A stretch of 64,000 nucleotides of DNA, taken from Nemertoderma westbladi (Eukaryota > Xenacoelomorpha > Nemertodermatida > Nemertodermatidae). Position numbers and translations under genes: made by a program. Below, one piece after another: positions 48,401 through 58,229 of this stretch. The notes under the pieces were generated by a model. It was given only the letters and a program-made list of their open reading frames with translations, did not search any database and had not been told where the DNA came from. Position 1 is the first letter of the stretch. Each line of letters starts with the position of its first letter. The stretch covers positions 62,001-126,000 of the forward strand of contig JAUCBJ010003790.1 in assembly GCA_032718475.1 (NCBI GenBank), read 5' to 3'.

Positions 48401-50740
48401 ACCTATTAATGGGAGATGGAACCCCAGTACCCCCTATTAATGGGAGACGGTACCGCAGTACCCCCTATTAATGGGAGATGGAACCCCAGTACCCCCTATT
48501 AATGGGAGATGGTACCGCAGTACCCCCTATTAATGGGAGATGGTACCCCAGTACCCCTATTAATGGGAGATGGTACCGCAGTACCCCCTATTAATGGGAG
48601 ATGGTACCCCAGTACCCCTATTAATGGGAGATGGAACCCCAGTACCCCCTATTAATGGGAGATGGTACCGCAGTACCCCCTATTAATGGGAGATGGTACC
48701 GCAGTACCCCCTATTAATGGGAGATGGTACCGCAGTACCCCCTATTAATGGGAGATGGTACCCCAGTACCCCCTATTAATGGGAGATGGTACCGCAGTAC
48801 CCCCTATTAATGGGAGAAGGTACCGCAGTACCCCCTATTAATGGGAGATGGTACCGCAGTACCCCCTATTAATGGGAGATGGTACCCCAGTACCCCCTAT
48901 TAATGGGAGATGGTACCGCAGTACCCCCTATTAATGGGAGATGGTACCCCAGTACCCCCTATTAATGGGGGATGGTACCGCAGTACCCCCTATTAATGGG
49001 AGATGGTACCCCAGTACCCCCTATTAATGGGAGATGGTACACCAGTACCCCCTATTAATGGGAGATGGTACCGCAGTACCCCCTATTAATGGGAGATGGT
49101 ACCTATTAATGGGAGATGGAACCCCAGTACCCCCTATTAATGGGAGATGGTACCGCAGTACCCCCTATTAATGGGAGATGGTACCGCAGTACCCCCTATT
49201 AATGGGAGATGGTACCGCAGTACCCCCTATTAATGGGAGATGGTACCGCAGTACCCCCTATTAATGGGAGATGGTACCGCAGTACCCCCTATTAATGGGA
49301 GATGGTACCGCAGTACCCCCTATTAATGGGAGATGGTACCGCAGTACCCCCTATTAATGGGAGATGGAACCCCAGTACCCCCTATTAATGGGAGATGGAA
49401 CCCCAGTACCCCCTATTAATGGGAGATGGTACCGCAGTACCCCCTATTAATGGGAGATGGTACCGCAGTACCCCCTATTAATGGGAGATGGTATCGCAGT
49501 ACCCCCTATTAATGGGAGATGGTATCGCAGTACCCCCTATTAATGGGAGATGGTACCGCAGTACCCCCTATTAATGGGAGATGGTACCACAGTACCCCCT
49601 ATTAATGGGAGACGGTACCGCGGTACCCCCTATTAATGGGAGATGGTACCCCAGTACCCCCTATTAATGGGAGATGGTACCCCAGTACCACCTATTAATG
49701 GGAGATGGAACCCCAGTACCCCCTATTAATGAGAGATGGTACCGCAGTACCCCCTATTAATGGGAGATGGTACAGCAGTACCCCCTATTAATGGGAGATG
49801 GTACCGCAGTACCCCCTATTAATGGGAGATGGTACCCCAGTACCCCCTATTAATGGGAGATGGTACCCCAGTACCCCCTATTAATGGGAGACAGTACCGC
49901 TGTACCCCCTATTAATGGGAGATGGTACCGCAGTACCCCCTATTAATGAGAGATGGTACCGCAGTACCCCCTATTAATGGGAGATGGTACCCCAGTACCC
50001 CCTATTAATGGGAGATGGTACCCCAGTACCCCCTATTAATGGGAGATGGAACCCCAGTACCCCCTATTAATGGGAGATGGTACCGCAGTACCCCCTATTA
50101 ATGGGAGATGGTACCGCAGTACCCCCTATTAATGGGAGATGGAACCCCAGTACCCCCTATTAATGGGAGATGGTACCCCAGTACCCCCTATTAATGGGAG
50201 ATGGTACCGCAGTACCCCCTATTAATGGGAGAAGGTACCGCAGTACCCCCTATTAATGGGAGATGGTACCGCAGTACCCCCTATTAATGGGAGATGGTAC
50301 CCCAGTACCCCCTATTAATGGGAGATGGTACCGCAGTACCCCCTATTAATGGGAGATGGTACCCCAGTACCCCCTATTAATAGGAGATGGTACCGCAGTA
50401 CCCCCTATTAATGGGAGATGGTACCCCAGTACCCCCTATTAATGGGAGATGGTACACCAGTACCCCCTATTAATGGGAGATGGTACCGCAGTACCCCCTA
50501 TTAATGGGAGATGGTACCTATTAATGGGAGATGGAACCCCAGTACCCCCTATTAATGGGAGATGGTACCGCAGTACCCCCTATTAATGGGAGATGGTACC
50601 GCAGTACCCCCTATTAATGGGAGATGGTACCGCAGTACCCCCTATTAATGGGAGATGGTACCGCAGTACCCCCTATTAATGGGAGATGGTACCGCAGTAC
50701 CCCCTATTAATGGGAGATGGTACCGCAGTACCCCCTATTA
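45406..50740. repeat. 31-bp GGTACC satellite, block 3
   Basis: About 170 units. Between 45640 and 47400 a 35-bp form with duplicated atgg (gggagatggatggtaccgc) alternates with 24-bp forms. Short tandem open frames here (MVPQYPLLMGDGT patterns) are repeat translations. A unit with a deletion, gtacctattaatgggag, occurs at 49101 and 50516, 1,415 bp apart. Confidence 0.94.
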
Positions 50741-51361
50741 GATTTTTTAGATTATCGCGCAAACGCGCGCAGCACCAGTCTAGCTGACATTTATTCAAAC
50801 AGTAAAAACTTAAAAATCATCAAAACATTAAAACCGCATTGAAAGTGAAGGTTAAAATGTACAGTAATAAAATGGTAGGTAAGTTACCGTTAAATGGGGT
50901 TACACAGCACGGCATTCTAAATGCACCCAAAACCAAAAAGCATCACGTCTTTTCACTACCCTAATTGTGAAGTGACATTAAAACCACAAATATCAGGATA
51001 TATAATAGACCTCGTGTACTAAAATCCTGCTAGGTTTAAAATTAAACAATTGAATCAAACAAAATCAAACATAACACGATCAAAATCGAGAAATCTGCAC
51101 TGGGTACTGGGTAGACTCCTACTAGATTTACATTTAGAAACCCGAGAAATCTGCACTGGGTACTGGGTGGGTAGTCTCCTACCGCTAAAATGCACGACAT
51201 ACTGTATGGAACCCAAGATCGCGAAAATACAGAGGGTAAATCTCCTTAGATCTAGAAACTGCACAAGTACAGTGTAATCTACTTGGTTTACATAACAAAA
51301 TAGGCTACTAAGTGCGCGACATAATGCAACTTAAAATGGAAAATTCACAGGCTATCATATC
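50741..51361 (-). other. 3' UTR of the non-LTR element
   Basis: About 620 bp with no coding signal. It contains a direct repeat (gaaatctgcactgggtactg at about 51090 and 51147) and ends in a GC hairpin, GCGCGCGTTTGCGCG, followed by the A-rich terminus. Confidence 0.7.
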
Positions 51362-54300
51362 TCATAATTCAAATATTCTGAAATATTCTTTTATGTGCTT
51401 ATGCTTTGAACGAAAAGATACACCTGGTATTGAAAAAGTGTTTGAAATAAAATTAGCTGACATTTGAGAAACTGCTGAGACTTCTGGGGGAGATAGTCGT
51501 TCCTTAAGCGATTTATCGCAGTACTGATAGTTGCACAGCGATTTAATCGAGGGAAGACTATGCTCTTGTATGGCATATCTTAACGTGCCCCCTAAGCCTT
51601 GATACGTCCCTGGATTTCCCAACGCGTTATTTTGAACACCCAACCTAAAAATCACTTGTAGATTGTAATTGGGAGTAGATAGACCTCGCAGTAGGGTCCC
51701 AAGACACGATCTATAGGCTCCCACAGATAAACTATCTGTTCCAAACAGATGGTTTAGTGTTTCATTCGACACATACGGCCCCAAGTGAAGCAAACCTCTC
51801 AGCTTCTGGCGATAATATGCATCTAACTTGGCTTTCTCAAATTTCTTCAGCGCACCAATCGAGTATTTGTGTCGGTATAAGAACGAGGATAAAGCAATTG
51901 ATCTCCATAAAAGTGCCACTTTTTCCACTGGATAGTGTTTGGTAGTCCAACCTTGCTTATGGAATCGATCAGCCAATATTGCCAGAGCCTGGATTGTATT
52001 AGCCAACACATTTACATTATTTTGCCAAGACCTTTGGATATTAACACCAAGGAAAGTTATCGACTGTGACATATCATGGTGTCGACCATTTAAAAACAGA
52101 GTTGGAGGCGGTTTATTCTCCGCTGTATTCCAAGGAGATAGATATATCCAATTTATCTTCGAGTCTTCCAACCGCAGCCCTAGTTTGGTTATGTGTGTTT
52201 CTATACGAGTTGCCAACTTCTCCATATCCCGTGGACAACTTGCCATCAGAAGGATGTCATCAGCATATCCAAGAGCACTAAACAACTCATTATATATTCG
52301 ACAACCAATCTTACTTTGACCATTGCATGAATAAATATTTGTAAACATCCCATTTGTGTAATAGTTAAACAGGGCTGGAGATAGAATGGACCCTTGTTTT
52401 ATTCCATTAAGCATAGTGAAACCATTTTCCGATACAAGGCCATTTATGTTTATGAAAAGACGACTAAGCTGATAATAAACAACCAGAATTCTACAGATGT
52501 ACGGATTGATGACATCGGACATCCTCTGAAACAATTTAATCTGGTCGACTCCGTCATATGCCGCCGAGATATCCAGCTGACAAACGTATACTCCAGATCC
52601 ATGCCTGCGATAATGTTCTATACACTCAAGTACAGCACTGAGAATTACATCACTGCCAATTCCCGATTGATAAGCCAACTGCTGAGGACTGGGTTCCAGA
52701 AAAAGATACTCCCTAAGTAATACTCCTTCGAGTACCTTGCCAAATATGCTGATAGATGATATTGGACGGTATGACGATGGTGCACAAACATCCTTTTTCT
52801 TCCCTTTGTAGATACAGGTGACTACAGTCTCCCCAAAGAAATCAGGCAGGCATCCTAGAGATATGGACTCATTTAATAACTTTGTTACGTGGTAGCACAC
52901 AACTTCTTTCTCCGAATATAAAAGGTGCTCTACAGTCATCATCTGCTTGTCTGGGGACTTATTTCTGTTGAGAAGTAAGATTGTCCGTTCAACCAACTTT
53001 TCAGAAATGACTGGTGCCTCAGTTTGACTACAAGCTGAACTTAGCTTCTCAAGTAAACTATTTATATTTTTCGGTTGAGAACTGTCCTTTTGTAGCTGAT
53101 TACATAAATAGTCGGTGAGAGGACCTCTCATGGATTCAGCCGTGGTATCTTTCCGTTTATTATTTACAAAATTCCAAAATCCACTTGGGTTGTGTCTGTA
53201 ACTGCCAATTAAATGATCAATGCGCTTGGATAAGTGTTGCTTGGTGAGCCAGTTTTTAAGGTGCCTCGTTGCACGCTTGGAATCTTGAAACATCTGTCCA
53301 AAAGTGTCACCCGAATCTTTACCCCTTTCACACCAAATATTATATAACTTTTTAGATGTTTGGCATCTTTCCAGTAATTTTTTATTTCGCACCCTGATAT
53401 TGTTCGACTTCTTTTTGTGCTGTTTCTTGGGTATATATTCATAGGCAGTATCATAAAATATTGCTTTCAGCGAATGACCGTACCAATCTATATCCCTCTT
53501 TGTCCACTTTCGATCAAAACAGGAAACAATGTCCTTTAGCCTATTCAACTTGTGCTCGGTTTCTTGCATATACTTAGATAGCTTTTCCTTACTGCACTTT
53601 TCCCACGCAAAACGATGTATCCTTTGTACATTTTTTGTTGAAATTTTTTCTTTTTCTTCACGTTTTACTTCTAGTTTAAAACAAACGAGGACTGGGACAT
53701 GATCAGAATTATTGTGAACCTCATCCATACCAAAAACGAAGCCTTGATGAATACTATTTGCTCCAGACCTAGATGTCACTATGTGATCGATGTATGATTT
53801 GTTGCGTCCATGAAAAGTTACAGTTGGACCTTGAAAAGCTGAGAATGTGTCCACTGCATGAATATCTTGTTGCATTAAAAACTCATGAAATATTTTTCCC
53901 CTAGCTGATGCATGTTCTCGACCAAAACGCAGTCCCTGCAGAGGCCCAACATCAGCGTTGAAGTCGCCAATTAGTATCGGGAGACTATTTGGGTACGACT
54001 TTAGGATGTTTGTCAGGCGACCTAAGAAGTCATAAAATTCACTAACTGGTTTACCAGCATCCGGAGCATATACATTCAGCACTAACAAATCCAAGTTACC
54101 CAAAGTAGCCTTGATACCTATGATGTCATTGCTAGATTCGAGCGGCATAGTGTAGTCAAATAGGTTTTTCCTAATGAGCAAGCCGACTCCCCCACGAACT
54201 ACTGCACAATGTTTAGTTTGATGGCCAGGAATATATAGGCATTCATAATTATTTTTAAAGCTTTCACGCCAAATTTTTTCACATTCCGTCCCATCCAACC

Positions 54301-54535
54301 ATAGTTCTTGTATTCCACAAATATCTACATTATGTTCATCCAACAATTTATCGACGTACATCATATTGCTAAGTGCTCCCCTTACATTAAAAGTCAGGCA
54401 GTTCAAATTAGTTTTGGTAACTACAGCAGAATTATTTTCTTTAAAATTGGTGCATTTTGCATCCAAGCCGGGGCCATTAGAATTGAGCGCTGTAGCACCA
54501 TCCTGAGCACCAGATCCATCTTTATTGTTAAACAC
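51362..54535 (-). CDS. LINE ORF2: APE endonuclease and reverse transcriptase
   Basis: 1057 codons open. Residues ~44-288 are an exonuclease-endonuclease-phosphatase fold: LNCLTFNVRG, GIQELWL (Glu77), LIGDFNADVG (Asp191/Asn193), SYIDHIVTS and NSDHVPV (277-279). Reverse transcriptase follows at ~570-830: SSYRPISSISIFGKVLE, motif A VCQLDISAAYDG (Asp655), motif B NGIKQGSILSPALFN, motif C GYADDILLM (757-760). The ~230-residue C-terminal region is of unassigned fold. All catalytic residues are present. The listed start is a GTG; no ATG occurs before residue 58, and a stop lies ten codons upstream. ORF2 overlaps the ORF1 stop by 8 bp in another frame, so it is probably translated by reinitiation or frameshift after ORF1. 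Confidence 0.92.
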   Translation of the reverse strand: MFNNKDGSGAQDGATALNSNGPGLDAKCTNFKENNSAVVTKTNLNCLTFNVRGALSNMMYVDKLLDEHNVDICGIQELWLDGTECEKIWRESFKNNYECLYIPGHQTKHCAVVRGGVGLLIRKNLFDYTMPLESSNDIIGIKATLGNLDLLVLNVYAPDAGKPVSEFYDFLGRLTNILKSYPNSLPILIGDFNADVGPLQGLRFGREHASARGKIFHEFLMQQDIHAVDTFSAFQGPTVTFHGRNKSYIDHIVTSRSGANSIHQGFVFGMDEVHNNSDHVPVLVCFKLEVKREEKEKISTKNVQRIHRFAWEKCSKEKLSKYMQETEHKLNRLKDIVSCFDRKWTKRDIDWYGHSLKAIFYDTAYEYIPKKQHKKKSNNIRVRNKKLLERCQTSKKLYNIWCERGKDSGDTFGQMFQDSKRATRHLKNWLTKQHLSKRIDHLIGSYRHNPSGFWNFVNNKRKDTTAESMRGPLTDYLCNQLQKDSSQPKNINSLLEKLSSACSQTEAPVISEKLVERTILLLNRNKSPDKQMMTVEHLLYSEKEVVCYHVTKLLNESISLGCLPDFFGETVVTCIYKGKKKDVCAPSSYRPISSISIFGKVLEGVLLREYLFLEPSPQQLAYQSGIGSDVILSAVLECIEHYRRHGSGVYVCQLDISAAYDGVDQIKLFQRMSDVINPYICRILVVYYQLSRLFININGLVSENGFTMLNGIKQGSILSPALFNYYTNGMFTNIYSCNGQSKIGCRIYNELFSALGYADDILLMASCPRDMEKLATRIETHITKLGLRLEDSKINWIYLSPWNTAENKPPPTLFLNGRHHDMSQSITFLGVNIQRSWQNNVNVLANTIQALAILADRFHKQGWTTKHYPVEKVALLWRSIALSSFLYRHKYSIGALKKFEKAKLDAYYRQKLRGLLHLGPYVSNETLNHLFGTDSLSVGAYRSCLGTLLRGLSTPNYNLQVIFRLGVQNNALGNPGTYQGLGGTLRYAIQEHSLPSIKSLCNYQYCDKSLKERLSPPEVSAVSQMSANFISNTFSIPGVSFRSKHKHIKEYFRIFEL

Positions 54536-57500
54536 GAATCCTCTTTCTTCTCCCTTCAGTTACCCTATAATGATATTGCTTGGGGCTGAAATCTCTTTCT
54601 ACTGGATAAAGGCAGTTATCCAATTCTACATACTCTGACAAGTCTCTCTCTTTAAAGTCCAATGGAGTATTATAAGCAGTTGCGCGTTCTTCCCATCTAA
54701 CACAAGTGATACCATCTGGCCAGAAAGATGGCTCCAAAAGATCTTGTTTACAGTTTCTCTCCATAATGAGCTTCATGTTTTTAATTCCATCAAAGATTCT
54801 TGTGGTTATACGGTGAATACGTGCCCCGCGATGTTCTACATAGGCGACAGTGTCTTCCTCTGTATGTTTGCAGTTGATACCATTTACAAAAAACACCTGT
54901 GATTCAAGTTGTTTTCTGCCATTATTTGAATTCCCCTTTTCTCTATGTGAGTCGTTTTCTTTTCTCTTAACATCATGTTTATCCATATCCCTACATGAAA
55001 AGTTGGTCTTTAAGTCTTTGTTCTTTGTTTCCATTTTATTATTCACTGTGACATTAATTGTGTTCAAATGTTGTTGTTTTGGAAGAGAGCTGGATTTTGT
55101 ATTTGTAACACTTTCGGTCCTTTCAGTCTGTTTTATCTCTGGTAAAGTGTACCTGTTAGAGACTGGTATCTGAAATGCGCGACTTCCGTTTTGATTAATG
55201 AAGTTAACGCGTTTCCTTGTGCAATTCTTTGACTTGACTATGGTATATTCCGGTTCTTTCTTCCCAAAGGTATCAAGAACCTCATTATCTGTATCACCTA
55301 TGGAATCAATCACTATGAAACAGTCATCTTGGGATCCCTTGATTGATGCTTGACATACATTCTGAGCAATAGTTACACTTGTAATTGGTTTTTCTTTCAT
55401 AGGCTGTGTCTGATTGTTATCTTTAGTACTCTCAACTTGTTGTTCAGCATTCCCTTTGATCAATTTTGTTAATGTTTCCATCTGATACTGAAGGACGTTT
55501 CTCAGCCTTCTTTCATGCTCTAATTCTTCACGTAGAAAACCCACTTCTTGCTTTAATGATGTTATATGAGTCTCTGTCTGGCTGAGTCTACCTTGGAGTA
55601 CGGCAGAGGAATTTATACATTCCTGATGGACATCCTCCAGAGTTGTGGACCCATCACTGTTGAGCTCCTTCCTTTTAAGCCGGCGCTTGCAGCATTCTGT
55701 GAAATTGTTTGATTCTTTGCATTTGTAGATCTCATAAATATCAGTGACCAGCTCCTTTAGTGCCGCCCTGGATCGTAGCTGCAATGTGACAGAGTTTGTT
55801 GGGGACATTAAAGATTTTATGTCAGTAAAAAATTGACTTCTCAAAACATTACATTCTTCAGTTGTGTACGTTTTCATCATCTGTTTAATCGCAAATTGTC
55901 GCGGTTGTTGCATGATCTGATGAAAAATTGATCCATCCGAAGTATTAATATGATTATTTTTCTGCTTATATCCAGGGTCTTCAGTGGAGTCAAAGGAACT
56001 TGTTTCCTGGTTTCCCAATGTATTTTGTAGTCGCTTAGTAGAAACCGAATCCATACTTAGACAGGAATTCTCCTTATTTTTATCGAAAGTATTTTGATAT
56101 CTTTTTTCTCCTCGTTGTATCTGAGAAAAACTAAAGATACCTGCAGATTCAATTAGTTTGCATTCTGTCAGGCATTCAAGAATCCACTTGCGTGCTTTCG
56201 CACTATCAAACACCACATCTGGGAGAACAACAGTATTTAAACCGCAGGCTAGAGCATATTAGCACACAAAAACTCCACAATCAATACTGTTTCTTTGTTT
56301 CGCGAATTTCCTTGTCGAGACAGCTGAAAACCAAATTTTTTTGTGTCTTTCTTCCGTTTCAGGAGACAGTTCATCAATTAATGCCAACAGTTTGCAGATT
56401 TCCTCAGTAGTGGCTGTAGGTACATTTATATTTAGTGAATCAATACATTCAACTTGCCTGGTCAGGGTATCAGCTATATGAAGTATAAAATGATTGCTCT
56501 GACATTCCGGGAAGAAAATATATCTTGGTTGAAGACCATCAGTATTAAATTTTCCATAATAAGCCTTTGCAATATACTTCACAGCACTTAAATTATCGTA
56601 GACTCGTGTCCCTTCAACCCAGTCCAAAGATTGTAATTTAGTTGTAAGACAGCAACTAACGTAGGAAGTGTGAGGAATGTTTCGTTCAACTAAACTTAGA
56701 AACCCCTCAAGTATGGAGTCAGTTAGCCAATCTCGGGTGTTAAGGAGATTTAAATCTGCAACTGATTGAAGAACAAGTCCCCTAGTACCAGGCTTAGCAT
56801 CAGAACAACATTGCAAATAATCCTTAATTGCCTTTGAGTTGTCATGTCGAAAATTTGATTGACTACAGGGATAGACTTCTACGTGACAGGCTTGATTGAA
56901 ATTCTTTGATCCCTCTACCAAGGCAGTTTCATGTTTCTCTTGATTTCCGGGACACTTACCAGCATAATGCGATGGCTGAAATGGAGCCACACCTGGGTCT
57001 AGTTGGTGTTGGTTTGATTTGTTTGCGCTCAAATTGGAAATCTCATACGAAATCTGATCCAGTGAACCAGAGACCAGCTCCCCATCCGGCTCCACCACAG
57101 CCCGATCCAATCCCAGATTTGTCGACCCAGAAGGTGAACCCTCGACCGGAGGAGAAGGAGGGTTGGATCCCGGAGATGGCGACCCGGAAGGTGAACTCTC
57201 AACTGGAGGAGATGGAGAAGGAGGGTTGGATCCCGGAGACGGCGACCCGGAAGGTGAACCCTCGACTGGAGGAGAAGCAGGGTTGGATCGCGGAGATGGC
57301 GACCCGGAAACGGAACCCTCGACTGGAGGAGAATGAGGGTTGGATCCCGGAGACGGCGACCCAGAAGGTGAACCCTCAACTGGAGGAGAAGGAGGGTTGG
57401 ATCCCGGAGATGGCGACCCGGAAGGTGAACCCTCGACTGGAGGAGAAGGAGGGTTGAATCCCGGAGATGGCGACCCAGAAGGTGAACCCTCGACTGGAGG

Positions 57501-58115
57501 AGATGGAGAAGGAGGGTTGGATCCCGGAGATGGCGACCCGGAAGCTGAACCCTCGACTGGAGGAGAAGGAGAATTGGATCCCGGAGATGGCGACCCGGAA
57601 GGTGAGCCCTCGACCGGAGGAGAAGGAGGGTTGGATCCCGGAGATGGCGACCCGGAAGCTGAACCCTCGACTGGAGGAGGAGGGTTGGATACCGGAGTCG
57701 GCGACCCGCAAGGTACCGGTATCTTCCTTAATCTCCAAGATCCGTCGTCTGCCAGATCCTCTATCTTATAGGGGTCAGCGGAGTGATCCTTCTTTACAGT
57801 TAACTGGGGAACACTTTCTGTGTTCTTGGGATCTCCGGGTTTACCCAATACTGGTAGTCCTACCTTGTGGTTGTACACAGCCGATTTCCTCCTAAGGCCA
57901 TCTGGTACCGTAACCGGTTGGCCTACCGATAACGATTGTCTCCGCTTTAAATCCGCCGATTTACTTGAGGTAACAGAGCTGTTTGCTTTTTTACCGGAGT
58001 TAGAGCAGAGGCCGCGTTTATTTGGCGCACAGTTTGTACATTTCCTTTGGTCGTTAACGCAGCTACATTTATTGCAACGTCCCCTTGTAGCGGAACAGAC
58101 GCAGCAAGGTGCCAT
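54528..58115 (-). pseudogene. LINE ORF1: Cys-rich domain, Pro-rich repeats, Ulp1 protease, coiled coil; one internal stop
   Basis: The ATG at 58115 has good context (ATTATGG). Residues 4-37 are a Cys-rich module (CCVCSATRGRCNKCSCV, then CTNCAPNKRGLC) seen in other invertebrate LINE ORF1s. Residues ~135-355 are tandem PPSPPVEGSPSGSPSPGSN units. Residues ~440-618 match Ulp1/SENP cysteine proteases: His542 (SNHFILHI), Asp559 (ECIDSLN), Gln607 and Cys613 (SIDCGVFVC). The His-Asp gap of 17 and the Asp-Cys gap of 54 agree with SENP enzymes. A TAA at 56259-56261 falls five codons after the catalytic Cys, and the same frame continues for ~575 codons with a coiled coil (ETHITSLKQEVGFLREELEH) to RKRIRV. 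The stop is either a disabling mutation or a readthrough point; the former is likelier. Confidence 0.85.
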
Positions 58116-58229
58116 AATAATCTCACGATATTGATAGGTTATAATATTTCAGCAGTATTAGTGCACAGACTTACCGTTACTCAATGTGTACGGGCACTTG
58201 TACTTGTTAAAATGGTACCGGATGGTACC
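58116..58229 (-). other. 5' UTR of the non-LTR element
   Basis: Short leader before ORF1. Its outer end has two extra partial satellite-like motifs (aatggtaccggatggtacc) before the candidate target duplication, which may have been added during integration. Confidence 0.55.

Larger units (their letters stand above)
50741..58229 (-). mobile_element. Non-LTR retrotransposon with Ulp1 protease in ORF1 (7.5 kb)
   Basis: Two-ORF LINE in CUL3 sense orientation inside the 31-bp satellite. It has a short 5' UTR (58116-58229), ORF1 (58115 to 54528 with one internal stop), ORF2 (54535 to 51362) and a ~620-bp 3' UTR. The 3' end is TCTAAAAAATC. Both flanks carry agatggtaccgcagtacc then ccctatta (50715-50740 and 58230-58255), a candidate 26-bp target duplication; because the target is a tandem repeat the true duplication could be shorter. 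The APE-type endonuclease plus reverse transcriptase and absence of a visible RNase H point to an APE-class clade (CR1/L2-like region of the tree); the clade was not settled. Confidence 0.9.

Noticed and set aside
56906-57771. Plus-strand open frames opposite the Pro-rich repeats
   Set aside because: They are antisense shadows of the GC-rich repeat in LINE ORF1.
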